Assembly: GCF_040222955.1 (NCBI RefSeq)
Contig: NZ_JAVKCA010000009.1
Location: 1-64,000 of the forward strand
Origin: Marinoscillum sp040222955
Lineage (GTDB): Bacteria > Bacteroidota > Bacteroidia > Cytophagales > Cyclobacteriaceae
Reading direction: 5' to 3'
Length of the DNA stretch: 64,000 nucleotides
Shown piece after piece: positions 42,189-51,454 of the stretch. The notes beneath the pieces were generated by a model, which did no database searches, had not been told where the DNA came from, and was given only the letters and a program-made list of their open reading frames with translations. The position numbers and the translations under genes were made by a program. The first letter of the stretch is position 1. Every line of letters starts with the position of its first letter.

Positions 42189-43082
42189 TCAGCTGCCTAC
42201 AGTGGCCACAGTATCCTGAGGGATATTTCCCTCCCGCTCAAAAAGCTCACCCTGAGGTTCTTTGGCATTGGGTGGATCTGTCCCCTCCATGATATACACA
42301 AAGCTGGAAATCTGCTGAAGTTCCTTCGGACTCAGCTGGGCCTGCCACGAAATCATCCCCTTTTCTGGCACGCCATATTTGATGGTTTTAAAGATGGCCT
42401 TCATATCACCCCCATGGATCCAGTACTGATCCGCAAGGTTAGGCCCTACGCCGCCTTCACCCGCCTGTCCGTGGCATGCGGCACATTTGGATACAAAGAG
42501 GCTCTTACCTGTAGCGATATCTTCCGGGTCTACCAGCAAGGTCACGGAAGATTCATCTATGAGATTATCCAGAGATGCCAGGTACATTTCCACCTCTGCA
42601 TTGGCAGCCTCCATTTCCGCATGGTATTCCTCGTCCTGCAGAGCGCCGGTTCCCAGCACATGAAAGTGTAGGATATAGGCAACAGAGATAATAATAGTGA
42701 GATAAAAACCATACAGCCACCACGGAGGTAGTTTGTTGTCCAACTCCCTGATGCCATCATAGGAGTGGTCAGTCATCACCGTAGCCTCTTCTTCCAGAGG
42801 TACGGCATTGTTGAGTTTGTGCCAAAGACGACTCCAGAATCCCTCGGCTTCTACAATCGGGGCGGATTGGTTCTTTACTCCCATGATCGCCGACAAAGCA
42901 TACAATGAGGTGAAAAGTGCCAAAAGCGCCACAACAACAACCAGTACCCCAACTGTCAGCACAATTTCTACCTGGTACTGTGTATAAAAATCCGAAGCAG
43001 TCTCTTGTGCATGCGCCATCATAGGCCCACCCAGCAAGGCGAGGAGTATCAACGTGGGTTTAGAGTAGTTCATCGCTTTCAT
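42189..43082 (-). CDS. ccoP: CcoP, cytochrome c subunit of cbb3 oxidase, one heme motif
   Basis: 297 residues. Two hydrophobic stretches come first (ILLALLGGPMMAHAQ, then VVVVALLALFTSLYALSAIM), then a CcoP-type membrane segment (KLPPWWLYGFYLTIIISVAY). A single c-type heme motif CAACHG follows, near residue 203, with an axial Met further on (GMISWQ). Canonical proteobacterial CcoP has two heme motifs; only one is present here. It overlaps ccoQ by 23 bp if ATG 43082 is used. Confidence 0.92.
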   Translation of the reverse strand: MKAMNYSKPTLILLALLGGPMMAHAQETASDFYTQYQVEIVLTVGVLVVVVALLALFTSLYALSAIMGVKNQSAPIVEAEGFWSRLWHKLNNAVPLEEEATVMTDHSYDGIRELDNKLPPWWLYGFYLTIIISVAYILHFHVLGTGALQDEEYHAEMEAANAEVEMYLASLDNLIDESSVTLLVDPEDIATGKSLFVSKCAACHGQAGEGGVGPNLADQYWIHGGDMKAIFKTIKYGVPEKGMISWQAQLSPKELQQISSFVYIMEGTDPPNAKEPQGELFEREGNIPQDTVATVGS

Positions 43083-43251
43083 CGTTTATATTCAGTGGTA
43101 TTCTGGAGATTTCGTCTATTTGCTTCCTGTTTGACCTAAGGACATAAATGAAGAGTCCCACGAAAAACACGAAGAAAATAATCAGTGAGATCAGCGGGAA
43201 GATTTCAATTCCCACGATCGTTTCCATGTGATGTTTTACAAATTTTAGCAT
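43060..43251 (-). CDS. ccoQ: CcoQ-like small subunit
   Basis: 63 residues with one membrane helix (FPLISLIIFFVFFVGLFIYVLR) followed by a polar tail. Size and position between ccoNO and ccoP match CcoQ/FixQ, which stabilises the oxidase. It is separated from ccoNO by 2 bp and overlaps ccoP. Confidence 0.8.
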   Translation of the reverse strand: MLKFVKHHMETIVGIEIFPLISLIIFFVFFVGLFIYVLRSNRKQIDEISRIPLNINDESDELL

Positions 43252-43253
43252 GA

Positions 43254-45440
43254 TTACTGGTCGTTTTTGGTTTCATCAATTTTCTTGATATCTGTACCCA
43301 CACGTTGCAAGTAAGCAATCAATGCCACTATTTCTTTGTCGGGAACTACTCTGACTCCCTGGGCTGCCAGGTCATCTGATATATACTGGGCCTGCAACTC
43401 AGCATCTGCCACCGCTTCATCCTGAAAGCCTTCAGCATAGGGTACTCCCAGCGTCTGCATCGCACTGATCTTTTTGGGGAGGAGCTCTTTTTCCCAGGTT
43501 TGTTCAAAAAGCCATGGGTAAGGAGGCATGATAGACCCTGGAGACATGCTCACGGGATCCAGCATATGGTAGTAATGCCAGCTATTGGGATACTTACCAC
43601 CTACCCGCAGCAGATCAGGTCCTGTGCGCTTAGAACCCCACTGAAATGGGTGGTCATAGACAAATTCACCCGCTTTTGCATATTCGCCATACCGCTCGGT
43701 TTCAGACCGGAAAGGTCTCACCATCTGCGAGTGACAGGTGTAACAGCCTTCCCTTACATATATGTCCCTGCCATTGAGTTCCAATGCGGTATAGGGTTTC
43801 ACACTGGTGATGGTGGGCACATTGGATTGCACCAAAAATGTAGGTACTATCTCGATAATTCCCCCGATTGCCACTGCCACCAAACTCCAAACCAGCAGGG
43901 TAACAGGCCTCCATTCAAAAATTCTCCTATGCCAATGTTCGGATTTCGCAGGGCGATAATTTTTTGTGAGTGGGGCCGCCTCTGCTTTTGTCTCACTGAT
44001 AAAAGTACCCGCCTGCGCGGTTTTTATCAGGTTATAAACCATCACAAAAACACCTGTCAGATACAAGGCTCCACCAAAGGCCCGCAGCATGTACATAGGC
44101 ATGATCTGAGTCACCGTCTCCAGGAAGTTGCTATAGACCAACGTACCTTCAGGAGCAAACTGCTTCCACATCAGGCTTTGCACAAAGCCAGCCCAGTACA
44201 TGGGAAGGGTATAGAAGATAATGCCCATGGTACCTATCCAAAAGTGTACATTGGCCAGTTTTTTGGAAAACAACTCTGTGCCGTACAATTTGGGAATGAG
44301 GTAATAAAGCATGGCAAAAGTCATGAAGCCATTCCAGCCAAGCCCACCTACATGGACGTGTGCCACGATCCAATCCGTGAAGTGCGCGATGGCATTGAAG
44401 TTCTTCAGGGAAAGCATCGGCCCCTCAAAAGTGGCCATACCGTAGCAGGTGACCGCCACCACCATAAATTTCAGAATAGGGTCTTCACGTACTCTGTCCC
44501 AGGCGCCACGCAGTGTCAGCAGTCCATTCAGCATACCTCCCCACGATGGCGCAATCAGCATGATGGAAAAAACCGTACCCAGCGACTGGGCCCAGTTTGG
44601 GAGTGAATTGTACAACAGGTGATGGGGGCCAGCCCAGATGTAAATGAATATCAGCGCCCAAAAGTGGATAATCGACAAGCGGTATGAATAGACCGGGCGA
44701 TTGGCTGCCTTCGGGATAAAGTAATACATCAATCCCAGGTATGGAGTGGTCAGAAAAAAGGCCACTGCATTGTGCCCATACCACCATTGAACCAAGGCAT
44801 CCTGTACACCTGCATACCATGAGTAGCTTTTCATAAAGCTGATAGGCAACTCAAACGAATTAACGATGTGGAGCATGGCCACTGTGACGAACGTGGCGAT
44901 GAAAAACCAAATGGCCACATACAAATGGCGCTCCCTTCTTTTGAGAATGGTACCAAACATATTGATCCCAAAAACCACCCAAATGATGGCTATGGCAATG
45001 TCTATTGGCCATTCCAGCTCGGCATATTCTTTGCCCGAAGTGTACCCCAAAGGCAAGGTGATGGCCGCCGCGAGTATGATCAACTGCCACCCCCAGAAGT
45101 GAATTCTGCTCAGCAGGTCACTGAACATCCGGGCTTTGCACAGTCGCTGCAGGGAGTAATAGACACCCATAAAAATACCATTGCCCACAAATGCAAAAAT
45201 CACTGCATTGGTATGAAGTGGTCTGATCCGCCCGAAAGTGGTGTACTGTATTCCGAAATTGAGCTCAGGCCAGAAAAACTGACACGCTGCCAGCAACCCA
45301 ACGCTCATGCCCACCACTCCAAAAACTGTGGTAGCAATAAGGAACAACCTTACGATTGAGTTGTCATAGTAAAACGTATCCAGGCCATTATTTACCGTTC
45401 CCTTTTCTTCGGGCGGGTTTGCGAGAGTCGTTGTTGACAT
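43254..45440 (-). CDS. ccoNO: CcoNO fusion, catalytic and monoheme subunits of cbb3 oxidase
   Basis: The start is ATG 45440 (MSTTTLANPPEEKG), 728 residues; an upstream start at 45503 would extend into ccoS and is rejected. The first about 470 residues are CcoN: RPLHTNAVIFAFVGN, WWYGHNAVAFFLTTPYLG and AHVHVGGLGWNG contain the heme and CuB histidines. The C-terminal 220 residues are CcoO: GCYTCHSQMVRPFRSE holds the heme c motif. The two subunits are separate in proteobacteria and often fused in Bacteroidota. The enzyme reduces oxygen with high affinity and pumps protons. Confidence 0.95.
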   Translation of the reverse strand: MSTTTLANPPEEKGTVNNGLDTFYYDNSIVRLFLIATTVFGVVGMSVGLLAACQFFWPELNFGIQYTTFGRIRPLHTNAVIFAFVGNGIFMGVYYSLQRLCKARMFSDLLSRIHFWGWQLIILAAAITLPLGYTSGKEYAELEWPIDIAIAIIWVVFGINMFGTILKRRERHLYVAIWFFIATFVTVAMLHIVNSFELPISFMKSYSWYAGVQDALVQWWYGHNAVAFFLTTPYLGLMYYFIPKAANRPVYSYRLSIIHFWALIFIYIWAGPHHLLYNSLPNWAQSLGTVFSIMLIAPSWGGMLNGLLTLRGAWDRVREDPILKFMVVAVTCYGMATFEGPMLSLKNFNAIAHFTDWIVAHVHVGGLGWNGFMTFAMLYYLIPKLYGTELFSKKLANVHFWIGTMGIIFYTLPMYWAGFVQSLMWKQFAPEGTLVYSNFLETVTQIMPMYMLRAFGGALYLTGVFVMVYNLIKTAQAGTFISETKAEAAPLTKNYRPAKSEHWHRRIFEWRPVTLLVWSLVAVAIGGIIEIVPTFLVQSNVPTITSVKPYTALELNGRDIYVREGCYTCHSQMVRPFRSETERYGEYAKAGEFVYDHPFQWGSKRTGPDLLRVGGKYPNSWHYYHMLDPVSMSPGSIMPPYPWLFEQTWEKELLPKKISAMQTLGVPYAEGFQDEAVADAELQAQYISDDLAAQGVRVVPDKEIVALIAYLQRVGTDIKKIDETKNDQ

Positions 45441-45594
45441 AGAGAGTTTGATTTGGTTCGTCATCAAAAAGTATCCTGACAGAAGGAGTGTAGTCATCAT
45501 CATACTGACCGCTCCCGGAAGCCCAAATGAAAGCGAGCAAGAACCCTATGGCTACTGTGATGCTGAATCCGATTAACACGATGATTACACTCAT
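45388..45594 (-). CDS. ccoS: CcoS, cbb3 oxidase assembly protein
   Basis: 68 residues from ATG 45594 (MSVIIVLIGFSITVAIGFLL); the frame also has an upstream GTG at 45627. After one helix comes SGQYDDDYTPSVRILFDDE, the CcoS signature. CcoS is needed to insert cofactors into CcoN. It overlaps the ccoNO start by 53 bp, so the two are translated from the same message. Confidence 0.9.
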   Translation of the reverse strand: MSVIIVLIGFSITVAIGFLLAFIWASGSGQYDDDYTPSVRILFDDEPNQTLYVNNDSRKPARRKGNGK

Positions 45595-45697
45595 AATGAT
45601 CAGAGCAAGATTACGAGGATGAGCCACTTCATTTCATGAGCGTTTTCAATTGTTCGACTGATTTTTGTCAGTGGAGAAAAAGAAAACACCCGAAACC

Positions 45698-48097
45698 TCA
45701 CTGAAAGTACTTTTTGGACACACCATTGATCGCCAGCGTGATAAATGCCACAACCGTGACTGAACTAACGGGCATGAGGATGGCTGAGACCACCGGAGTG
45801 AGATGACCGGAAATGGCAAACGATAGCCCGACAATATTGTAGCAGAAGGAGATCACAAAAGCTGCCACAATTACATTCATCACGGTTTTAGAAAACCTGA
45901 GTATGGTGCCCATTTGCCTCAAAGAATCCGCCTCCACCAGTGCATCACATGCCGGACTAAACTGATGGATATCTTCGCATACCGCAAATCCCACACTTGC
46001 AGATTTGAGCGCCCCGGCATCATTGAGTCCATCACCAATCATCAGTGTATGGTCCTGCAGCTTTTGTAAAAATGACAGTTTCTCCTCAGGTTTTTGATTG
46101 AACGCCAACTGGTCAAAATAGGGAGCGAGGGTGACGGCTTCTGACACATTATCCCCGGAAAGCAAGCAAAGCCTGTAGTCTTCCTGCAAATGACTGAGTT
46201 CAGAAAATATACCCTCACGGTATTCTGCCTTGATGCTATAAAATCCGATAAAAACACCATCTATCTCCACGTAGGCGGTGGTCTCCGGCACATTATTAGC
46301 AGCCTGATTGATCCATGCTGAGGACCCTACTTTGACTACATGACCAGCTATTTCAGCCCGCAATCCCTTACCTACCTGCTCATTGAATTCTGTAATGGGC
46401 AACTTCTCCACTTTGTCTTCAATCGTACCCAATATCAACCTGCTGATAGGATGGGCCGAATTAGCACAGGCTGTTTTGAGAAGTGACCGCTGTGTGAGGG
46501 TTAGGTCTGAACCCTGATAGCTTACTTTGGAGGGATTATTTTTGGTCAGCGTTCCGGTTTTGTCAAAAACTATCGTTTCTGTTTTAGCCATCTGCTCGAT
46601 AACACCAGCGTTTTTCAAATAAACACCCTGATACCCTAATAGGCGCATGCCGTGCCCCAGACCAAAGGGTAATGCCAGCGCCAGGGCGCATGGACATGCC
46701 ACAATCAGCACAGAAGCTACCGCATCCCAGATTTTTGTGGGGTCAGCAATGCTCCAGTATATGCCAGTGCCCAGAGCAAGCATGAGGATGACTACCGTAA
46801 AGTATTTGCTCACTTTATCAATCAGATTGTCATAAGGATTAGCCGATTTGGTAAAGGTTTGATTATTCCATAGCTGAGTGAGTTTGCTGGTATTCACGGC
46901 CTTTTCCAGGCTGACTTCAATCTGTCCGCCCAACTGCCTGCCTCCGGCATATACGCGCTCACCCGGGCTTACCAGTATAGGATCAGCTTCTCCCGTCACA
47001 AAACTGTAGTCAATCCGGGCATTACCGCATTGCAAAATGCCATCAGCCGGAATCAGCTCCTGATTGTGGAGGACAATACAATCCCCCGGCATCAAATCTC
47101 TCACCAGTACCTGCTCCTCCCTGCTGCTGACCACACGTGTCACCGAAACAGGAAAATATGATTTGTAATCACGCTCAAAAGAAAGAGCCTCATAAGACTT
47201 ACTCTGATACCATTTGCCCAGCAAAAGGAAGAAGACAAGGCCGGCGAGGGAGTCTACATAGCCCGGGCCGGTAGCCCACAGTATCTCATAGCCGCTCCTG
47301 AGGAAAAGGGTGAAAATCCCCAATGTAATGGGTATGTCGATATTCAGGTATCCATGCCTGATGCTTCTCCAGGCACTCTTGTAATACTCCTGAGCAGCAT
47401 AAAAAACCACGGGAACAGATAAAAACAAATTGATCCAACCGAATAAATTTCTGAATGCTGCCTCTGCCTGAAACGTGCTATCCAGATACTCCGGGAGGCT
47501 CATCAACATGCTATTGCCAAAGCAAAAACCCGCCACTGCTATTCGCAAGGCCTGCTTATTTGACTTCCTGGGTTGGGTCGTCTCCACACTGTCCAGGTGG
47601 ATAGCTGGCGGATAACCCAAAGTAGCCAGAGTGACGGCCACCTCCCTCAGGGTCATTTCTTTAGAGAAAAGAATGGTGATCTCCTTTCGGAGAAAATTAA
47701 CCTCCGCATTGAAAATACGGCTTTCCAGCTTGGGCAGGTGTTCCAGCAAATAAATACAGGAGCTACAATGGATGCCGGGCAGCGCAAACCTGACGGCAGA
47801 TTGATTGTCATCTGCATAATGGAGCAACCCCGCACTCACTTCTTCCTGGTCCAGAAACGCGTATTTTCTATCAATCTCCTCCTTCCCGGCTACCTTGCCG
47901 GCATAGAGCTCCCGATTTTGATAGTACACCCCCAGATTACTACCTTCTATCAGCTCATAAACTGCCCTGCAGCCATGGCAGCAAAAATCCTTGTCTTCAT
48001 ATGCAATGTGATCTTCCTCACACGGCGTCCCGCAGTGATGGCAGAGTATCTCTGGAGAAGTCCGGGCAGTTGGTGTTTTATATTCAGGCACCCCCAA
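45698..48097 (-). CDS. ccoI: CcoI, copper-exporting P-type ATPase
   Basis: About 799 residues. There is an N-terminal cysteine-rich segment (LCHHCGTPCEEDHI, FCCHGCRAVYEL) and a heavy-metal domain (GIHCSSCIYLLE). About eight helices include the CPCALALALPFG metal site. The phosphorylation motif is DKTGTLTK, the SAHP motif is SAHPISRLI, and the hinge is GDGLNDAGAL. It delivers copper for CuB of cbb3 oxidase. There is no in-frame ATG near the start: the options are TTG 48097 or GTG 48091, with a TGA upstream. It is the first gene of the oxidase operon. Confidence 0.93.
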   Translation of the reverse strand: MGVPEYKTPTARTSPEILCHHCGTPCEEDHIAYEDKDFCCHGCRAVYELIEGSNLGVYYQNRELYAGKVAGKEEIDRKYAFLDQEEVSAGLLHYADDNQSAVRFALPGIHCSSCIYLLEHLPKLESRIFNAEVNFLRKEITILFSKEMTLREVAVTLATLGYPPAIHLDSVETTQPRKSNKQALRIAVAGFCFGNSMLMSLPEYLDSTFQAEAAFRNLFGWINLFLSVPVVFYAAQEYYKSAWRSIRHGYLNIDIPITLGIFTLFLRSGYEILWATGPGYVDSLAGLVFFLLLGKWYQSKSYEALSFERDYKSYFPVSVTRVVSSREEQVLVRDLMPGDCIVLHNQELIPADGILQCGNARIDYSFVTGEADPILVSPGERVYAGGRQLGGQIEVSLEKAVNTSKLTQLWNNQTFTKSANPYDNLIDKVSKYFTVVILMLALGTGIYWSIADPTKIWDAVASVLIVACPCALALALPFGLGHGMRLLGYQGVYLKNAGVIEQMAKTETIVFDKTGTLTKNNPSKVSYQGSDLTLTQRSLLKTACANSAHPISRLILGTIEDKVEKLPITEFNEQVGKGLRAEIAGHVVKVGSSAWINQAANNVPETTAYVEIDGVFIGFYSIKAEYREGIFSELSHLQEDYRLCLLSGDNVSEAVTLAPYFDQLAFNQKPEEKLSFLQKLQDHTLMIGDGLNDAGALKSASVGFAVCEDIHQFSPACDALVEADSLRQMGTILRFSKTVMNVIVAAFVISFCYNIVGLSFAISGHLTPVVSAILMPVSSVTVVAFITLAINGVSKKYFQ

Positions 48098-48146
48098 AAC
48101 TAGTTCGCCAAATCAGGTTCTGATCTGATCGTACTCAGTCTCATAA

Positions 48147-48160
48147 ATGACAAAAATCAG
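48147..48160. promoter_or_regulatory. Possible FNR/CRP-type operator between ccoI and hemN
   Basis: ATGAC-AAAA-ATCAG matches the core of the FNR site (TTGAT-N4-ATCAA) at TGA and ATCA. It lies 50-56 bp upstream of ccoI and about 105 bp upstream of hemN, two genes that low oxygen would induce. One weak match in 167 bp is not proof. Confidence 0.35.
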
Positions 48161-48264
48161 CCCGCTTAATTCTGCCATAATGCTGAAAGATGGAATAATC
48201 AAAGTCAGTAGGGGTGGTGATGATTGTCAGGAATAAGCCCGCTTGCAGGAAGTCTCTTTGTTAC

Positions 48265-49611
48265 ATGGAAGATTTCATTTCAAAGTACAACGTTCCCGGC
48301 CCACGATACACCAGTTACCCGACCGTGCCCTATTGGCATACTGAAGACCACACCACCAGCCGCTGGAAGCAGGCGGTCAGTGATGGGTTTTGGAGAAACG
48401 GCAAAGAAATCAGCCTCTATATCCACCTCCCTTTTTGCGAGAGCCTGTGCACTTACTGTGGATGCACGACCCGAATCACCAAAAATCACAAAGTAGAAAG
48501 CAAATACATTAGTTATTTGCTGAAAGAATGGGAACTCTACCTGGCCACTTTCGAAGGCCAACCCACCATCAGGGAAATTCACCTGGGAGGCGGTACACCC
48601 ACATTTTTCTCCGCAGAAAACCTCAAAACGCTCATCGATGGCCTCACCCGTGACGCCCTACTTTCGGATGATTTCATATTTGGATTTGAAGGACACCCAA
48701 ATAACACTACAGAAGAACATCTGAAGACGCTGGCCGTGCTGGGCTTTACAAGAATCAGCCTTGGCATTCAGGATTTTGCCCCGGAAGTGCAGCAAATCAT
48801 CAACCGAAAACAATCTTTCGCTCAGGTGAAAAAGGTCACGGAGCTTGCCCGGACTCATGGGTTTACCAGTGTGAACTATGACCTGATCTATGGCCTGCCG
48901 AAGCAAACCATTTCCGGAATCTCTGAAACCATCGCCCAAACCATTGCTTTGAAGCCCGACCGAATTGCTTTCTATGGCTATGCCCATGTGCCTTGGGTGA
49001 AAGCCGCTCAAAAGTCCTATGAGCAGTACCTTCCAAGCCCCGGGCAGAGACAGAAAATGTATGCCACAGGCAAGAAGGCACTGATGGCTCACGGTTACCA
49101 TGACATTGGCATGGATCACTTTGCGCTACCTACGGACAGCCTCTATGAAGCATTTGCCTCTGGCAATCTTCATCGCAACTTTATGGGCTATACGACCCAG
49201 GACACCAACTTGCTCATTGGCCTGGGCATAAGTTCTATAAGTGACAGCTGGACGGCATTTAGCCAAAATGAAAAACTATTGAGCAGGTATTACGAACGCC
49301 TCGACCAAAATGAACTACCCATTTCCAAAGGCCACCAGCTGACCAAAGAAGATTTGATCATCCGACGACACATTCTGAACCTGATGTGCAATTTTGAAAC
49401 CACATGGGAGGTCTCCGAACTTTTAGAGATTGGTTTTGGGTTCAACACCAACCTCCTGGCCACCCTGGTGACCGATGGGTTTATCCAATGGACGGACAAC
49501 GGGATCAAAATCAATGACGCTGGCAAACCCTTTATCCGAAACATCTGCATGGCGCTGGATGCACGGCTCTGGCGTACCAGACAGCAAGCCTCCTTCAGTC
49601 AAACCATATGA
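48265..49611 (+). CDS. hemN: Oxygen-independent coproporphyrinogen III oxidase (radical SAM)
   Basis: The start is ATG 48265 (MEDFISKYNVPGPRYTSYPT), 448 residues; an earlier frame start at 48214 adds a non-conserved leader. CESLCTYCGC is the radical-SAM iron-sulfur motif, YIHLPFCE precedes it, and GGGTPTFFS follows. HemN converts coproporphyrinogen III to protoporphyrinogen IX without oxygen. It is divergent from the cbb3 operon, which needs heme at low oxygen, so shared control is likely. Confidence 0.94.
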   Translation: MEDFISKYNVPGPRYTSYPTVPYWHTEDHTTSRWKQAVSDGFWRNGKEISLYIHLPFCESLCTYCGCTTRITKNHKVESKYISYLLKEWELYLATFEGQPTIREIHLGGGTPTFFSAENLKTLIDGLTRDALLSDDFIFGFEGHPNNTTEEHLKTLAVLGFTRISLGIQDFAPEVQQIINRKQSFAQVKKVTELARTHGFTSVNYDLIYGLPKQTISGISETIAQTIALKPDRIAFYGYAHVPWVKAAQKSYEQYLPSPGQRQKMYATGKKALMAHGYHDIGMDHFALPTDSLYEAFASGNLHRNFMGYTTQDTNLLIGLGISSISDSWTAFSQNEKLLSRYYERLDQNELPISKGHQLTKEDLIIRRHILNLMCNFETTWEVSELLEIGFGFNTNLLATLVTDGFIQWTDNGIKINDAGKPFIRNICMALDARLWRTRQQASFSQTI

Positions 49612-49615
49612 TGCC

Positions 49616-51136
49616 TCAATCCTTCAGCACCAGGTCGTAATAGTCAGTGCGTCGATCCTTCAGGTTTCGTGCACTGCCCGACTCGTGTAGCTCCTTGAGT
49701 AAGTCCAGGTCCACATCCACCACCAGGATCATCTCGGTATTGGGTGTGGCCTCTGCTTTCACACCATTCACGGGAAAGGCAAAATCACATGGGGTAAACA
49801 CCACTGACTGGGCAAACTGAATGTCCATGTTGTGCACTTTGGGAAGATTGCCCACCGAACCGGCCATGGCCACATAGCATTCATTTTCTATGGCCCGTGC
49901 CTGGGCGCAGTTTCTCACCCTCGAGTAGCCATTTTGAGTATCGGTGAGGAAGGGAATAAAAAGTAACTTCATCCCTTGTGCTGCCATCATGCGTGGAATC
50001 TCCGGAAACTCCACATCGTAACTGATGCAGACTCCCACTTTGCCGCAGTCCGTATCAAATACCTGAATCCCCTTACCCCCTGACATGCCCCAAAATTTCA
50101 CTTCATCAGGCGTTACCTGTATTTTTTCAAACTGACTCCAGTCACCATTTCTCCTGCAGAGATAGCCCACATTGTAGAGGTTACCATCACGCATCAAAGG
50201 CATACTCCCAGTGATGATGTTGATGTTATAACTAATGGCCAGCTGGACAAAGCGGTCCCGGATGCTTTCGGTATGCGCTGCCAGCTCCCGTATGGCGGCA
50301 GGCTCACTGAGGTTGTTCCACTGCCCCATGAGTGGTGCATTGAAAAACTCCGGGAACAGGGCAAAATCGCTTTTGTACCCGGATACCGCATCGATGAAAA
50401 ACTCTATCTGCTGAAACAGCTCATCCATGGTATTGTACGCGCGCATCTGCCACTGTACCAGCCCCAGGCGCACCACCGGTTTGTACTCAGGCTTGTTGGC
50501 GCCTTTTCGCTTGTAATAGATATTGTCCCATTGCAATAGCGTGGCAAATTCCATAGACTCCTCATCACCCGGCATATAGTCGGTGAGGAGCTTCTTTACG
50601 TGAAAATCGTTGGAAAGCTGAAAGGACAATGTGGGATCATGAATCTCCTTAAACTTAACCTTGTCGATGTAATCCTTTGGCTTCAGGGTATCCACGTACT
50701 TGTGGTAATTCGGAATGCGGCCGCCGAAAATAATGGCTCGCAGATTCAATTTTTCACAGAGTTCCTTTCGGGCATCGTAGAGGCGCCTGCCCAACCTATA
50801 TCCCCGGTAGTCAGGTCGGATAAACACTTCAATGCCATAGAGAATATCCCCTGCAGGATTGTGCGTATCAAAGTAGTGGCCAGTGATTTCCTTATAGGTA
50901 TGCTCGTCACCAAACTTGCTGTAATCCACGATAATCGCCAGTGCACAGCCCACCACTTTGCCATCTGCCACGATCCCAAACTGACCTTCTGGAAAAATAT
51001 CCAGAAGCTTGCTGATGTATTCTTCAGCCCAGAAAATACCAGGCCAGCTACTGTACGCTTCAATCATCGCATCTTTGAGTTCCTGATAGTCTTCGATGCG
51101 AATATTTCTGACCTCTACTTGTTTAATTTTCTTCAT
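49616..51136 (-). CDS. GNAT acetyltransferase fused to a nitrilase-type amidohydrolase
   Basis: 506 residues. Residues about 8-210 are a GNAT N-acyltransferase domain (VEVRNIRIEDYQELKDAM, then IEVFIRPDYRGYRLGRRLYD, the acyl-CoA loop). Residues about 222-500 are a carbon-nitrogen hydrolase with the triad Glu in FALFPEFFNAP, Lys in FEKIQVTPDE and Cys in VGVCISYDVEFPE. Fusions of this kind are known (YhcX-like), but their substrates are not. The two domains may add and remove an acyl or amide group on the same molecule. It ends facing hemN with 4 bp between the stop codons. Confidence 0.9.
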   Translation of the reverse strand: MKKIKQVEVRNIRIEDYQELKDAMIEAYSSWPGIFWAEEYISKLLDIFPEGQFGIVADGKVVGCALAIIVDYSKFGDEHTYKEITGHYFDTHNPAGDILYGIEVFIRPDYRGYRLGRRLYDARKELCEKLNLRAIIFGGRIPNYHKYVDTLKPKDYIDKVKFKEIHDPTLSFQLSNDFHVKKLLTDYMPGDEESMEFATLLQWDNIYYKRKGANKPEYKPVVRLGLVQWQMRAYNTMDELFQQIEFFIDAVSGYKSDFALFPEFFNAPLMGQWNNLSEPAAIRELAAHTESIRDRFVQLAISYNINIITGSMPLMRDGNLYNVGYLCRRNGDWSQFEKIQVTPDEVKFWGMSGGKGIQVFDTDCGKVGVCISYDVEFPEIPRMMAAQGMKLLFIPFLTDTQNGYSRVRNCAQARAIENECYVAMAGSVGNLPKVHNMDIQFAQSVVFTPCDFAFPVNGVKAEATPNTEMILVVDVDLDLLKELHESGSARNLKDRRTDYYDLVLKD

Positions 51137-51454
51137 AGCTGATAGGTTTCAAGGTTAAGACGGGTGTTTGATGATCGGTCACACTTTTCTGATCAGGTGT
51201 AAAATATCCTGTTTCTATGACGCTTTGTGCAAACCCCCAAAACTTTATTATCACCCGTTGATCTAACATTTGTTCGAGCGCTTTGGAATTTCTTCTCCCC
51301 TTCCCTCAAGTCGACTTTCCTATGATTTTAGTTATATTCATTCAAAGAAATTTGGCATTTGTGTCAAAAAATTTACTTAAAGTAATTGACAATCAGCCTG
51401 GGGTGTTTTTTCAATCGTTTGAAATTGACACTTCAGTATCAACCCTAACCCCAA
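51137..51454. other. Gene-free divergent promoter region (318 bp)
   Basis: This lies between the divergent GNAT-nitrilase and AraC genes and must hold both promoters. I saw no clear TAnnTTTG box paired with a -33 element. Repeated short motifs (GATCGGTCACAC near 51174 and GATCAGGTGTAA near 51191) could be regulator sites but are weak. Confidence 0.5.

Noticed and set aside
43500..44606. 368-residue frame on the plus strand opposite ccoNO
   Set aside because: It is a long antisense frame allowed by the codon bias of ccoN; no domain or signal, and the minus-strand gene is certain.
48093..48100. TAGTTTTG on the minus strand as a -7 promoter box for ccoI
   Set aside because: It overlaps the only usable start codons, so it cannot be the promoter of this gene.
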